This document shows positions 33,757-42,710 of a DNA stretch of 64,000 nucleotides, piece after piece; the first letter of the stretch is position 1, and each line of letters opens with the position of its first letter. The notes beneath the pieces are model-generated. The model searched no databases. It saw only the letters and a program-made list of their open reading frames with translations, and was not told where the DNA came from. The DNA is from Rhizobium sp. L1K21 (GTDB lineage Bacteria; Pseudomonadota; Alphaproteobacteria; Rhizobiales; Rhizobiaceae). The position numbers and the translations under genes were made by a program. The DNA lies in NCBI RefSeq assembly GCF_024055895.1, contig NZ_JAMXLE010000001.1:868001-932000 (forward strand). Direction: 5' to 3'.

Positions 33757-34368
33757 ATGGCAGACGGTAAACTCGATCAGGCTTCGGATGCGGCAGGACT
33801 GGCGGCGATGATATCGCGGGCGGCAAAATCAGGACGTGGCTTGCCGCCTGTGGATAAGTGGGAACCGCCGTTTTGCGGTGATCTCGATATGGAAATCCGG
33901 GCGGACGGAACGTGGTTTTACCTCGGAACACCGATTGGCCGCGAGGCGCTGGTTCGGCTGTTCTCCACCGTCTTGCGCAAGGACGAGGATGGCAAGACCT
34001 ATCTGGTGACCCCTGTGGAAAAGGTGGGAATAAAGGTCGAGGATGCACCATTCCTGGCAGTCGAGATGCGCCGGACCGAGCGTGACGGTCAGCCGCTTTT
34101 GACCTTCCGCACCAATGTGGGCGATCTTGTTGAGGCGGGTCCGGAACATGAACTGCGTTTTGTCATTCATGGCGACAACAACGAGTTAAAGCCATACCTT
34201 CACGTTCGCGGGCGGCTGGAGGCGCTTGTTTCACGGGCTGTCATGTACGATCTGGTGGAATTGGGCGAGACTGTTGTCATTGATGGCGTTGAGATGTTCT
34301 GCGTGCGCTCCGGCGGTGCAACATTCCCGATCATGCCAATGGCCGAGCTGGAATCGCTGAGCGAATGA
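33757..34368 (+). CDS. DUF1285 protein
   Basis: A 203-residue protein with the DUF1285 pattern: PPVDKWEPPFCGDLDMEIRADGTWFYLGTPIGREALVRLFSTVLR, then VGIKVEDAPFLAVEM. Structures of the family show a two-domain fold with no known ligand or activity. ATG 33757 is preferred because relatives begin here; ATG 33730 is also in frame. It is the first gene of a divergent operon with a Nudix gene and cca, an order I recall as common in Rhizobiales. The stop overlaps the Nudix gene start (ATGA). Confidence 0.84.
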   Translation: MADGKLDQASDAAGLAAMISRAAKSGRGLPPVDKWEPPFCGDLDMEIRADGTWFYLGTPIGREALVRLFSTVLRKDEDGKTYLVTPVEKVGIKVEDAPFLAVEMRRTERDGQPLLTFRTNVGDLVEAGPEHELRFVIHGDNNELKPYLHVRGRLEALVSRAVMYDLVELGETVVIDGVEMFCVRSGGATFPIMPMAELESLSE

Positions 34369-35000
34369 CGCGTGAACGGTTCAGTATCGAGGAGTTCAAG
34401 CGGCGGGCGCTTAAGCAGGTGGGCGAGCCGGACCATCTCGATTGGGAAGATCATGCCGATGTTTTGCTCAATCCGGGACTTGCCGAGACGTTGACGCAAG
34501 TTCATCTGCGCGACGCAGCAGTGTTGATACCGGTGATTGATGATGACGGTGATCCGCGCGTTATTTTTACCCGGCGCACGTCCAATCTGCGTAAACATTC
34601 AGGGCAGGTGGCTTTCCCTGGTGGCGCAGTTGATGCGGGCGATGTGTCGGTTGAGTCAGCGGCCCTTCGCGAGGCGGAAGAAGAAATCGGACTGGCGCCT
34701 GAATATGTCGATGTGATTGCGCGGCTGCCAGACTATTCCACAATGACAGGTTTCAAGATCGCCCCGGTCATTGCCTCCGTGCGCCCCGGCTTTGTGATTG
34801 AGCCGAACCCGGACGAGGTGGATTACGTGTTCGAGGTCCCGCTGGCTTTCTTGATGAATGAGGGTAACCATCGTCTCGAGAGCCGCGTCTGGGAAGGACG
34901 CGAGCGCTATTATTATTCCATGACTTATGGTGAGCATTACATTTGGGGTGTGACGGCCGGAATTCTGCGCACACTCTACGAAAGGCTATACGGATGGTGA
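34365..35000 (+). CDS. CoA pyrophosphatase (Nudix, NudL/UPF0035 type)
   Basis: A 211-residue Nudix hydrolase. The UPF0035 signature is visible: FTRRTSNLRKHSGQVAFPGGAVDAGD followed by ALREAEEEIGL, which carries the metal-binding Glu residues. YFSTMTGFKI-type LPDYSTMTGFKIAPV follows as in CoA-cleaving Nudix enzymes. It hydrolyses CoA and its derivatives to 4'-phosphopantetheine and 3',5'-ADP. It overlaps DUF1285 at its start and the cca start codon at its end (ATGGTGA), so the three genes are translationally coupled. Confidence 0.88.
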   Translation: MTRERFSIEEFKRRALKQVGEPDHLDWEDHADVLLNPGLAETLTQVHLRDAAVLIPVIDDDGDPRVIFTRRTSNLRKHSGQVAFPGGAVDAGDVSVESAALREAEEEIGLAPEYVDVIARLPDYSTMTGFKIAPVIASVRPGFVIEPNPDEVDYVFEVPLAFLMNEGNHRLESRVWEGRERYYYSMTYGEHYIWGVTAGILRTLYERLYGW

Positions 35001-36256
35001 GTGTCGCTCAGGAAGACTGGTTCAACGAACCGCGGCTGAAGCGGGTGATGGACCTCCTCAACGGTGATGGTGGCGAGGCGCGCGTGGCGGGCGGTGCGGT
35101 GCGAAACGCGCTGATGGGCCTGCCGATCTCTGACGTTGATATTGCAACGACACTGCTTCCCCAGGATGTGGTGGCGCGGGCTGAAGATGCCGGTCTAAAG
35201 GCTGTGCCAACCGGAATAGAACATGGCACCGTGACGCTGGTGGTGGAAGGCCGTGGCTTTGAGGTGACGACCCTGCGGCGTGACGTGGAGACCTTTGGGC
35301 GCCATGCCGAGGTGGCTTTCGGTACGGACTGGAGGCAAGATGCCGAGCGTCGCGATCTGACGATGAACGCCCTCTATGCGGACGCGGAAGGCCAGGTGAT
35401 CGACCTTGTCGATGGCATTGCCGATGTCGAAACCCGCACAGTGCGCTTCATCGGTGAGGCTGAAGATCGTATTCGCGAAGATTATCTGCGGATTCTCCGC
35501 TTCTTTCGCTTCTTCGCTCATTACGGGTCCGGCAGGCCCGATGCCAGCGCCCTGAAGGCGATTGCACGCACGAAAGAGGGTATTTCCAAACTCTCGGCGG
35601 AGCGCGTGTGGCAGGAGCTCAAAAAACTTCTGGCCGCTGAGGATCCTGGTCGGGCGCTCTTGTGGATGCGCACGACCGGTGTTTTGACGCTGGTTCTGCC
35701 GGAAAGCGAAAAATGGGGGATCGACGAGGTGCCTGCGCTGGTGGACGCGGGCAGAGCCTTTGGCTGGAAGCCTGATCCGCTGTTTCGGCTGGCCGGCATG
35801 GTGCCGCCGGACAGCGCGCGGTTGAGCGCCATGGCCGAACGGTTGCGCATGTCGAAGGCCGAGGCGGGCTTCTTCGAGCGCTGGGCCGCAGCGCCGGAGA
35901 TTGCCGATGATCTTGCCGGGACAGCGCTTGACCGGATGCTTTACCGGTATGGTCCCGACGGCATTCTGACCCGGCTTCGCATCAAGCTTGCTATTGCGCG
36001 CGCCAAGAGTGGTGGCGATATCGATATGACGGCAAAGGTTGCGCGGCTGAGTGAACTTGTGCGGCGGGCTGAAAACTGGTCTCGACCGCAATTTCCCATC
36101 AGCGGTGCCGATATGATTGCGCTTGGCGTTACACCGGGTCCGCAGATCGGAGAGATACTGGGCAAGGTCGAAGATGCCTGGGTCGAGCGTAATTTCTCCG
36201 GCGATCGGGATATGCTGCTTGAGCGCGCCAAAGCGCTGTTGGCTAAGCCGGATTAA
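34994..36256 (+). CDS. cca: CCA tRNA nucleotidyltransferase
   Basis: A 420-residue enzyme that adds or repairs the 3' CCA of tRNAs. RVAGGAVRNALMGLPISDVDIATTLLP has the GG and DxD metal site, RRDLTMNALYADAEGQVIDLVDGIADV the second motif, and RIREDYLRILRFFRFFAHYG the RNA-binding part (class II). The C-terminal region is helical with no HD domain motif visible, as in other rhizobial enzymes. ATG 34994 lies inside the stop region of the CoA pyrophosphatase gene. The gene is essential in bacteria with tRNA genes that lack CCA. Confidence 0.93.
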   Translation: MVSVAQEDWFNEPRLKRVMDLLNGDGGEARVAGGAVRNALMGLPISDVDIATTLLPQDVVARAEDAGLKAVPTGIEHGTVTLVVEGRGFEVTTLRRDVETFGRHAEVAFGTDWRQDAERRDLTMNALYADAEGQVIDLVDGIADVETRTVRFIGEAEDRIREDYLRILRFFRFFAHYGSGRPDASALKAIARTKEGISKLSAERVWQELKKLLAAEDPGRALLWMRTTGVLTLVLPESEKWGIDEVPALVDAGRAFGWKPDPLFRLAGMVPPDSARLSAMAERLRMSKAEAGFFERWAAAPEIADDLAGTALDRMLYRYGPDGILTRLRIKLAIARAKSGGDIDMTAKVARLSELVRRAENWSRPQFPISGADMIALGVTPGPQIGEILGKVEDAWVERNFSGDRDMLLERAKALLAKPD

Positions 36257-36276
36257 CGTCCGGCCATAACCGAACC

Positions 36277-37545
36277 TCAGTCTGCTGCTGAAAGCGGTGT
36301 GCCGCGCGAGATCTTGCGGCTTACACGATCATCAGCAAGGCCGATGCGTTTCTCGCCATCTTTTTCGACAATCTTGTGAAGGCGCTGGGCGGGTGAGAAG
36401 ACCACCAGCTTGTCACGTCCACTTTCCTTGGCGATATAGAGCGCGCAGTCGGCTGCGGCAACCAGCAGGTCGAAACCATTGCCTGCCTTTTCAACTGTGG
36501 CCATGCCGATGCTGACTGTCAGCTTGATTTCCACGTTATGAAACTGAATGCTTCTGGCAGCAACGTGCTGGCGCAATAGTTCGAGTGTCTGTTCTGCCTG
36601 ATCGGCAGACTGCGGCAGATAGATGCCGAATTCTTCACCGCCCAATCGTCCGAACAAGGCAGATGGCGGCAGCTTTTCACTTACCAAGTGCGCAAATTTT
36701 ATCAGCGCGTGGTCGCCGGCCTGGTGACCATATTGGTCATTGATCAGTTTGAAGTGATCGACATCGATGATGGCAAGTGCAGCACTGTCATTGGCGTCTT
36801 CCAGCAGGCGTTCGGTGTCTTTTACGAAGGCCCGGCGATTGGATATGCCTGTCAGCGCGTCGGTTTCGGATGCAATGCGATGCTGTTCTTCTGAACGATC
36901 CTTGATGAGAATGACGCAGGAGATCGCAACGAAGACGGTGTGGATGAACGACTCCAGCATGAAGAGCTTCCACAACGCGTTGTTGATATGCGTAACCACG
37001 CTAGGTGAGGGGTTGGTGAGGGCAAAAACGACCTGAGCGAAAATGACAACGACGTGGGCAACAAGAAATACCAATAGCGGAAACGCCATGGGGAGGCGGC
37101 GGTTGAGCGGATTGCCATAAAGTGTATAGGCCGACAACAATGTTATCGCACCCGTGATCCCGCCATGCAGCGCGATTTGCAGATATGTATCATGGCGTAG
37201 CTGCGGCCAGAGCAAATAGATTGCCAGCCAAACTGTCGGTGTCAGCCAAATAGGCCATTTCGGCACCGCTTGATTGCTGAACGCACGAAAGCCGGCCCAA
37301 AAAAGCATGTAGGCCGAGAATGATATAACGGAGTGCGTGGCGGCTAAAAGGACGATATGCTCCGGAAAGATCGAGCGCACGGACACGACGAGCGGAGCGA
37401 TGGCACCGAGCAGAAAGCACAAAAACCAATAGCCAGCAGCGCTCTCCCGACGGTCGTTTAATGCGACAACGCCCATTGCAACGCTGGCCGTGACCATCGA
37501 AATAAACGCACAAATGAAAATTGTCGGTATGCTGATCAGCGCCAC
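36277..37545 (-). CDS. Membrane diguanylate cyclase (GGDEF)
   Basis: A 422-residue protein. The first 205 residues hold about seven hydrophobic helices, probably a sensor, and residues about 228-400 a GGDEF domain: DALTGISNRRAF, IIDVDHFKLINDQYGHQAGD and the active-site motif GRLGGEEF. The product is cyclic di-GMP. No RxxD inhibitory site precedes the active site (PPSA stands there), so product inhibition at the I-site is unlikely. Start is GTG 37545 with GGGGAG six bases upstream, but that ribosome binding site is inside a hairpin. No EAL domain is present. Confidence 0.92.
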   Translation of the reverse strand: MALISIPTIFICAFISMVTASVAMGVVALNDRRESAAGYWFLCFLLGAIAPLVVSVRSIFPEHIVLLAATHSVISFSAYMLFWAGFRAFSNQAVPKWPIWLTPTVWLAIYLLWPQLRHDTYLQIALHGGITGAITLLSAYTLYGNPLNRRLPMAFPLLVFLVAHVVVIFAQVVFALTNPSPSVVTHINNALWKLFMLESFIHTVFVAISCVILIKDRSEEQHRIASETDALTGISNRRAFVKDTERLLEDANDSAALAIIDVDHFKLINDQYGHQAGDHALIKFAHLVSEKLPPSALFGRLGGEEFGIYLPQSADQAEQTLELLRQHVAARSIQFHNVEIKLTVSIGMATVEKAGNGFDLLVAAADCALYIAKESGRDKLVVFSPAQRLHKIVEKDGEKRIGLADDRVSRKISRGTPLSAAD

Positions 37546-37550
37546 TTAAC

Positions 37551-37574
37551 GCTCCCCTTTTCAACGAGGGGAGC
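37551..37574 (-). promoter_or_regulatory. Hairpin hiding the diguanylate cyclase ribosome binding site
   Basis: On the minus strand GCTCCCC (37574-37568) pairs perfectly with GGGGAGC (37557-37551) across a 10-base loop. The second arm is the Shine-Dalgarno sequence for GTG 37545. There is no T-tract, so it is not a terminator for the upstream DUF1059 gene. Confidence 0.6.
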
Positions 37575-37643
37575 CTAGGTGCAAAGCTTAAATATACTGA
37601 TAACGCGGAGGCAGATAACAGGCGCAATCTGCCAACTGTCAAT

Positions 37644-37829
37644 TTAAGCCGCTTTGGACGTGTCTCTGATCCGGGCTTTGATCTCTTCGACCATATTTTC
37701 GCGGATATATGTCTCGCCGTGGGTGTGACGCAGGTGTTCCACCGCGCGGCGAACCACTTCGGCACTATCGTCTGCGCGGGTGTGCCAGTCACACCCGGGG
37801 ACCAGGCTACCACATTCAAAGGTTTTCAT
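37644..37829 (-). CDS. DUF1059 small protein
   Basis: A 61-residue protein. MKTFECGSLVPGCDWHTRADDSAEVVRRAVEH begins with the DUF1059 pattern: a Cys-rich start resembling a zinc ribbon (C6, C13, H16) and a helix with HLRHTHGE. The first Cys pair and the His pair could bind zinc. GGAGGAAACG precedes the ATG closely. Its function is unknown. It lies upstream of the diguanylate cyclase gene on the same strand, 98 bases away, and could be co-transcribed with it. Confidence 0.8.
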   Translation of the reverse strand: MKTFECGSLVPGCDWHTRADDSAEVVRRAVEHLRHTHGETYIRENMVEEIKARIRDTSKAA

Positions 37830-37950
37830 CGTTTCCTCCTTTCGCCGGCATGCGTTTTGTCACGCAGTGCAATTTCCATGGGGAGGACGCCGCCGTTCTT
37901 GTCGCGCATCTCGGCGATTGAACGGAGGCGTGCATGTTTAATCCCGCCTG

Positions 37951-38166
37951 CTAGTGCGTTTCGCGCAGGTGTTCCGGCATTGCCCATGAATTGTAGGCGT
38001 CGCTGGATGCCGGCCCGTGGTTTACCGTATCCGAAGGCTTATCTTCGAGCTGGATCACCTTTGTCCATTCGGTATTCTTGAAACGCTTGGACGGAATGCG
38101 ATTGACATCTGACGCCGCCGAACCGGGGGCATCTTGCTTGTATGCAGGATTACGAAACTCAGTCAT
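37951..38166 (-). CDS. Small conserved-looking hypothetical protein
   Basis: A 71-residue hydrophilic protein that I cannot place in a family. It has no signal peptide, membrane segment or cysteine, and is rich in Ser, Asn, Pro and charged residues, so it may be partly disordered. The start ATG 38166 follows GGAGGATAGAAGC, a very strong ribosome binding site, which is the main support that it is a real gene. It lies between the DUF1059 gene and hemF on the same strand. Confidence 0.62.
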   Translation of the reverse strand: MTEFRNPAYKQDAPGSAASDVNRIPSKRFKNTEWTKVIQLEDKPSDTVNHGPASSDAYNSWAMPEHLRETH

Positions 38167-38272
38167 GCTTCTATCCTCCTCCAATGATGTAAAAAGAGGA
38201 TAACACGAATTGTGCACTTGGGAATCCCAAAATCCCAAGATCACAAAATTGCCCCATTTGGATCAGGCCCGC

Positions 38273-39187
38273 TCAGGGCCAACGCACGACCGGCGGCATG
38301 GACGACAGAATGGATTCGACATTCCCGCCTGTTTTCAGGCCGAAGATCGTTCCGCGGTCGTAAAGCAGGTTGAACTCGACATAGCGTCCGCGGCGGATCA
38401 GCTGTTCGTTGCGATCCTCCTCGCTCCAGGGATTGTTGAAGTTGGTGCGCACGATCTTCGGATAAACGAGTGCGAAGGTGCGCCCGACATCCTGTGTGAA
38501 GGCAAAATCGGCATTCCAGCCGCCCGCTTCACCTTCAGAATGCAGCCAGTCATAGAAAATGCCGCCGATGCCGCGTGCTTCATTGCGGTGGGGCAGGAAA
38601 AAATACTGGTCGCACCATTCTTTCAGCCGCTCATAATCGGCAACGTGAGCGTGGCGGTTGCAGGCAATCTGCATGGCGCGGTGAAAGAGGCGGCTGTCGG
38701 GATCATCCTGCGTGCGGCGGCGATTAAGAACCGGCGTCAGGTCAGCGCCGCCGCCAAACCAGCGGGAGGTCGTCACCACCATGCGGGTGTTCATATGCAC
38801 CGCAGGCACATTGGGGTTGACCGGATGGGCAATCAGCGAAATGCCCGAGGCCCAGAAACGCGGGTCTTCCTTGGCGCCTGGCATCTGGGCGCGGAAATCG
38901 TCTGAAAACTCGCCATAGACGGTCGAGGTGTGCACGCCGACTTTTTCAAAAACGCGGCCCTCCATCATCGACATGCGTCCGCCGCCGCCTTTTCCCTCGT
39001 CTCGCTGCCAGTCTTTGGCGGTGAAACGCCCGGCGGGAAAATCGGACAGCGGGCCTGTCAACTCATCTTCGAGCTTTTCAAATTCCGCGCAGATATGGTC
39101 GCGCAGGCTTTCAAACCAGGCTTTCGCTGCAGCTTTCTTGTCTTCGATATCGGATGGAAGCCCCTTCGGCAGGTCCGGCCGTTCCAT
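38273..39187 (-). CDS. hemF: Coproporphyrinogen III oxidase, aerobic (HemF)
   Basis: A 304-residue enzyme that uses oxygen to decarboxylate coproporphyrinogen III to protoporphyrinogen IX in haem synthesis. [52 protein letters not shown] and [19 protein letters not shown] are the conserved blocks with the catalytic Asp/Arg and substrate-binding His residues. C-terminal [31 protein letters not shown] is complete. It is in the cytoplasm as a dimer. No FNR box was identified in the 185-base upstream gap. Confidence 0.95.
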   Translation of the reverse strand: MERPDLPKGLPSDIEDKKAAAKAWFESLRDHICAEFEKLEDELTGPLSDFPAGRFTAKDWQRDEGKGGGGRMSMMEGRVFEKVGVHTSTVYGEFSDDFRAQMPGAKEDPRFWASGISLIAHPVNPNVPAVHMNTRMVVTTSRWFGGGADLTPVLNRRRTQDDPDSRLFHRAMQIACNRHAHVADYERLKEWCDQYFFLPHRNEARGIGGIFYDWLHSEGEAGGWNADFAFTQDVGRTFALVYPKIVRTNFNNPWSEEDRNEQLIRRGRYVEFNLLYDRGTIFGLKTGGNVESILSSMPPVVRWP

Positions 39188-39372
39188 GTATTGCCCCGTT
39201 CAATTCGCATATTTTTGGCGATGCGCCCTCATCGCGTTCATACTCCTGCTCTAGAACATGTGACGGGTAAAGAAAACCACGTGATTTCAGGGTGCGCGCA
39301 AATGTTGCGACTTATTGACTCTTTTCCTGCCAGGTCCCATGTTTTTCAGGCATCGAACGTCGGGCAAAAGTG

Positions 39373-39633
39373 ATGGCGCGTATTCCAAGGCCACCCAATC
39401 TGGATGGATTGAAGCAGCAGATCGCCAGGCATCGGCAGCAAAATGCCGGGCGGCGCGATGGGCAGTTCGTGCGTGAAACCTTCTGTTTGCCGCGCGAGGC
39501 AGCGCGCGTGAAAGCGCGTGAATGGTTCGATGCCTTTCCCAAAGCCGCCTATTGGACAACCGTGGAAAGCTGGCGGCAGACCGACACCGGCGATATCGAA
39601 TTCACCATGCGACGGCTTCCGACAGCCGATTAG
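39373..39633 (+). CDS. Small conserved hypothetical protein
   Basis: An 86-residue basic protein beginning ARIPRPPNLDGLKQQIARHRQQ. I recognise the pattern (RxVKAREWFDAFPKAAYWTTVESWRQ) as a recurring rhizobial hypothetical, but no domain name is known to me. Arginine- and lysine-rich helices suggest nucleic-acid or phosphate contact, which is only a guess. ATG 39373 follows a GTG three bases earlier. Its stop overlaps the convergent panE stop by three bases. Confidence 0.65.
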   Translation: MARIPRPPNLDGLKQQIARHRQQNAGRRDGQFVRETFCLPREAARVKAREWFDAFPKAAYWTTVESWRQTDTGDIEFTMRRLPTAD

Positions 39634-40640
39634 AATTTTCCGCTTCTGATTACCGCAGACATTTCCTTTGCGGACCACGTTCTCCGTCCGCCTGCTTCGG
39701 CTTCCTTGACCATGCGCACGATGGCGGTGTTGACCGGGCAGGCGATGTTGTGGCGGGACGCTACATCAACGACAGCGCCGTTCAAATAGTCGATCTCGGT
39801 TTTGCGATTGGCGGCAAAATCGCTCGACATGGAGGAGCGTGCGTCGCGCGTCACGCCCAGCATGCGCAGGCCGAGCGTGTTGAAAATGACATTTGGTGTG
39901 CTGAGGAAGGCGGGAAGAGAACGCGGTGGAAGAGGCGTGAACTGTACAGGTTCTATCCCTTCCGCATCCATCACCGCAAAGGCCTCGCGCTGTGCGGCCA
40001 CCAGAATTTTGCGCCATTGCCGGTTGGAAAATTCGGCGTGAATGGTTTCGCCTGAAAGCGCATTGAGCGCATTGTTCAGATTGAGCAACAGCTTGCTCCA
40101 CAAGACTGCGCGCATGTTGCCGTGAAACCGGACGTCGAATTCGGTTCTGCTCAACGGTTCCAGAAAGTGCTTGAGTTTTGGATGATCGGCAAGGATCACC
40201 TTGCCATTCATTGTCTTCTTCCATTGGGCCGGACCAGTCTTGATCACATTGAACGGCGTCATGCCCTCCACAACGTCGAAACCCGGCAGCCAGGCGCGGA
40301 GCCTCTCGGCATTTCCAACGCCATTCTGCAGGGCAACGATCAGGCTGCCCGGTTTGGCATTGGCCCTGATTTCATCGGCTGCGGTTTCGTTGCCGGTTGC
40401 CTTCACCGCAAGAAAAATGATCTCGCTTTCGCGCAGGATATCCGGCGTCGTGCCATAGGTGATTTTTTCTGCGGAAATGTGCCGATTGCCAAAAGGGCCA
40501 GTGATCGTGCCGCCATGCTCTTTCAGTTCCGTGCCTGTGTTCGGTCGACCGAGAAAGGCAATGTCGAGATTTTCCGACAGCCATGAGAGCCCGTTGAAAC
40601 AACCGATTGCTCCGGCTCCGAATATCACCGCACGCGCCAT
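39630..40640 (-). CDS. panE: 2-Dehydropantoate 2-reductase
   Basis: A 336-residue NADPH-dependent reductase of the ketopantoate reductase fold. FGAGAIGCF is the nucleotide-binding loop, VKATGNE and LQNGVGN are the next conserved segments, LWSKLLLNLNNALNALSG has the catalytic Lys and Asn, and KTEIDYLNGAVV the C-terminal Glu/Asp region. It makes pantoate for coenzyme A. Members of this superfamily can also reduce other 2-oxo acids, so the pathway is a good but not certain assignment. It is transcribed away from the flagellin gene. Confidence 0.82.
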   Translation of the reverse strand: MARAVIFGAGAIGCFNGLSWLSENLDIAFLGRPNTGTELKEHGGTITGPFGNRHISAEKITYGTTPDILRESEIIFLAVKATGNETAADEIRANAKPGSLIVALQNGVGNAERLRAWLPGFDVVEGMTPFNVIKTGPAQWKKTMNGKVILADHPKLKHFLEPLSRTEFDVRFHGNMRAVLWSKLLLNLNNALNALSGETIHAEFSNRQWRKILVAAQREAFAVMDAEGIEPVQFTPLPPRSLPAFLSTPNVIFNTLGLRMLGVTRDARSSMSSDFAANRKTEIDYLNGAVVDVASRHNIACPVNTAIVRMVKEAEAGGRRTWSAKEMSAVIRSGKF

Positions 40641-40848
40641 ACCATTTTCTCCTCGAAACGCTTTTCACGAAAAATGCAGCATTGTTAAACTTTTAGCAAT
40701 CTTTTCAAACGCCGCGAAAGACATTGCTGTCATTGTGGCATGTGGAGCAGTCTGCTTGGCGTCTATCAACCGCCGGCAGCGGCATGATGCCGATCTGTCT
40801 TGGCCGGAGAGCCGGCATGCAATGGAAATCAAACGGAGAATACCCACT

Positions 40849-41805
40849 ATGTCCGGTATCTCGATTAATGCCACTGCTGCATCAGCTGTCGCCCTTCTCA
40901 CGGGCTCGACCTCGGCGCTGGAAAGAACAAACAAGGTGGTTGCCTCCGGTAAAGAGGTCAACGCCGCCCAGGATAATGCCGCCTATTGGTCGATTGCCAA
41001 ATCGATGTCGTCGAACAGCACCTCCATGAGCGCGGCAATGGATGCTTCGGGCCTTGCGCAGGCCACAGCCGATACGGCAGCACTTGGCATGGAGCAGGCG
41101 ACCAATCTGGTTTCTGATATTCGCAACAAGCTGATCCTGGCGAAATCCGTCAGCGGAACGCAGCGCGATGCGGTGAATGCGGAAATTTCGCAGCTGAAAG
41201 AACAGCTTTCATCGGTTTCTGAATCGACGAGCTTTTCCGGCCAGAACTGGCTTTCAACGGGCGCAGCCGAAAAGCCGGGTACAACCTCGCTGGTTGCAGG
41301 CGTCTCGGCCAATGAAGACAGCTCGATCAACGTCGAAACGCTGGATTTCGATACCAATACCACCAATCTCGTCGCCAAGGGTGACGCAGCCGACGGCCTT
41401 CTGACCAAGTCCTATACCGGCACGACGCCAGCGGGCAACGCCTATGATTACAAGCTGCTTGATGCAGGCTCCACCACGCCATCGTCAGGTCAGGAAATTT
41501 CGGTTTCCGCCAACACGACCAATGATGAGCTGGACGGCATGATTTCGGCCATGGACGGTATGCTGAGTTCCATGACGGATGCCGGTGCAAAACTGGGCGC
41601 CACGCAAAGCCGCATCACCATGAATACCGATTTCATGCAGCGCATGCAGGATGTGACCGACCGCAGCGTCGCGCGCCTGGTGGATGCCAATATGGAAGAG
41701 CAGGCGGTGAACATGGCTGCACAAAAAGTGCAGGTGCAGCTCCAGACCACAGCCCTCAACATCGCCAACCAGCAGCCGCAAAACATGCTCATGCTGTTTG
41801 CCTGA
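40849..41805 (+). CDS. Flagellin
   Basis: A 318-residue flagellin. The N-terminal D0/D1 region (SGISINATAASAVALLTGS, then ASGKEVNAAQDNAAYWSIAKSM) and the C-terminal one (RITMNTDFMQRMQDVTDRSVARLVDANMEEQAVNMAAQ) match rhizobial flagellins; the central part is short and variable. The length is that of rhizobial Fla proteins. No export, hook or regulatory flagellar genes are near, so this copy is isolated. AACGGAG precedes the ATG. Methionine and threonine-rich sequence and lack of Cys are as expected. The promoter could not be set; a strong terminator follows. Confidence 0.92.
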   Translation: MSGISINATAASAVALLTGSTSALERTNKVVASGKEVNAAQDNAAYWSIAKSMSSNSTSMSAAMDASGLAQATADTAALGMEQATNLVSDIRNKLILAKSVSGTQRDAVNAEISQLKEQLSSVSESTSFSGQNWLSTGAAEKPGTTSLVAGVSANEDSSINVETLDFDTNTTNLVAKGDAADGLLTKSYTGTTPAGNAYDYKLLDAGSTTPSSGQEISVSANTTNDELDGMISAMDGMLSSMTDAGAKLGATQSRITMNTDFMQRMQDVTDRSVARLVDANMEEQAVNMAAQKVQVQLQTTALNIANQQPQNMLMLFA

Positions 41806-41840
41806 TCGGGCGGAGGCTATGCATTTCGGTTCAGCATCTA

Positions 41841-41878
41841 GGGGAAGCCTGCATTCAGCAGCGCTTCCCCGTTTTATT
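41841..41878 (+). terminator. Terminator after the flagellin gene
   Basis: GGGGAAGC (41841-41848) pairs with GCTTCCCC (41863-41870), followed by GTTTTATTT. The position is 36 bases after the stop codon. Confidence 0.82.
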
Positions 41879-42011
41879 TGGTTGGTCAAACACGGGCCGC
41901 TTGCATTCCCTAGTCAAAAATACGTTTGGTTGAACATTGAATCGTGCAAAATTGGCATTTCGTGTCTGACGAAGACAATCGGTTTCAGCAGCAGTCCAAA
42001 GGTGATCCGAC

Positions 42012-42704
42012 TTGAAGTCACTGCGTTTTACGGCCCGCATCATCTCGATTTTTCTGATTACAATTTTTCTTTCCGGCTGCGGCCAGGATTGGTCATGGCA
42101 CCAAAAGCTGACGGTCAGTGTGGAAACACCTGAGGGGTTGAAAGAGGGGAGCGCTGTCTCAGAGATCGAAGTCTCGCTTCTGTCGGAAAATGTCGGGCTT
42201 GGTGACTTCAGGGGAAGTTCGTCAAGTTCACTGAAGGGAGAGGCCGTCGTCGTTGACCTTGGGGGCGGCCGTTACCTGTTTGCCCTGTTGAAGGGGTATG
42301 GCCATGAGACTGCGCTGCACGCATTTGCCGACGCCGGTTTCGTGCCTCAACCGAAAGGGCGTGAGGCGCTTGAAAAAATCTATGGTGCCTTCGAAACACT
42401 GCACGCGACGACAGAGCTTTCCTCTGATCGCTATCCGCTTCTGGTGACCTTTGACGACATTGATGACCCGGCGAGCGTGAAGCGTGTCGATCCCAATGAT
42501 TTCGCCGCCACATTCGGTCTCGGCTATCACCTTCAATCCATCACGTTATCCATCACAGATGAGCCGGTGACCAAGGGCAAGGTGGAAGCGGTGTTGAGAT
42601 GGTTGGGCCTCCAAAGCGGCAGAATAAAGCCAACTTACAAGAAATTTGCAGATGAACTGGCAGTTGAAGAAACCCTGTACGCAATAGATTTTAAGACGAG
42701 GTGA
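42012..42704 (+). CDS. Lipoprotein of unknown function
   Basis: A 230-residue protein with a lipoprotein signal: hydrophobic residues 9-20 and lipobox LSGC, so Cys21 or Cys23 would be lipidated. The start is TTG 42012 with AAAGGTG before it. The remaining protein is mainly beta-strand with some acidic patches and no family I can name. It is 6 bases upstream of a truncated lipase-like gene, a layout seen for immunity lipoproteins next to phospholipase effectors, so an immunity role is possible. That is an inference from order alone. Local AT content is higher than in the neighbours. Confidence 0.68.
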   Translation: MKSLRFTARIISIFLITIFLSGCGQDWSWHQKLTVSVETPEGLKEGSAVSEIEVSLLSENVGLGDFRGSSSSSLKGEAVVVDLGGGRYLFALLKGYGHETALHAFADAGFVPQPKGREALEKIYGAFETLHATTELSSDRYPLLVTFDDIDDPASVKRVDPNDFAATFGLGYHLQSITLSITDEPVTKGKVEAVLRWLGLQSGRIKPTYKKFADELAVEETLYAIDFKTR

Positions 42705-42710
42705 CTGGCA

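Noticed and set aside
34365-35000. Degeneracy of the CoA pyrophosphatase Nudix box
   Set aside because: The shifted spacing is normal for the UPF0035 subfamily, so it is not a sign of inactivity.
40641-40848. A GCCGATCT motif upstream of flagellin, similar to a sigma-28 -10 box
   Set aside because: No matching TAAA -35 occurs at the right spacing, so I do not call a flagellar promoter.
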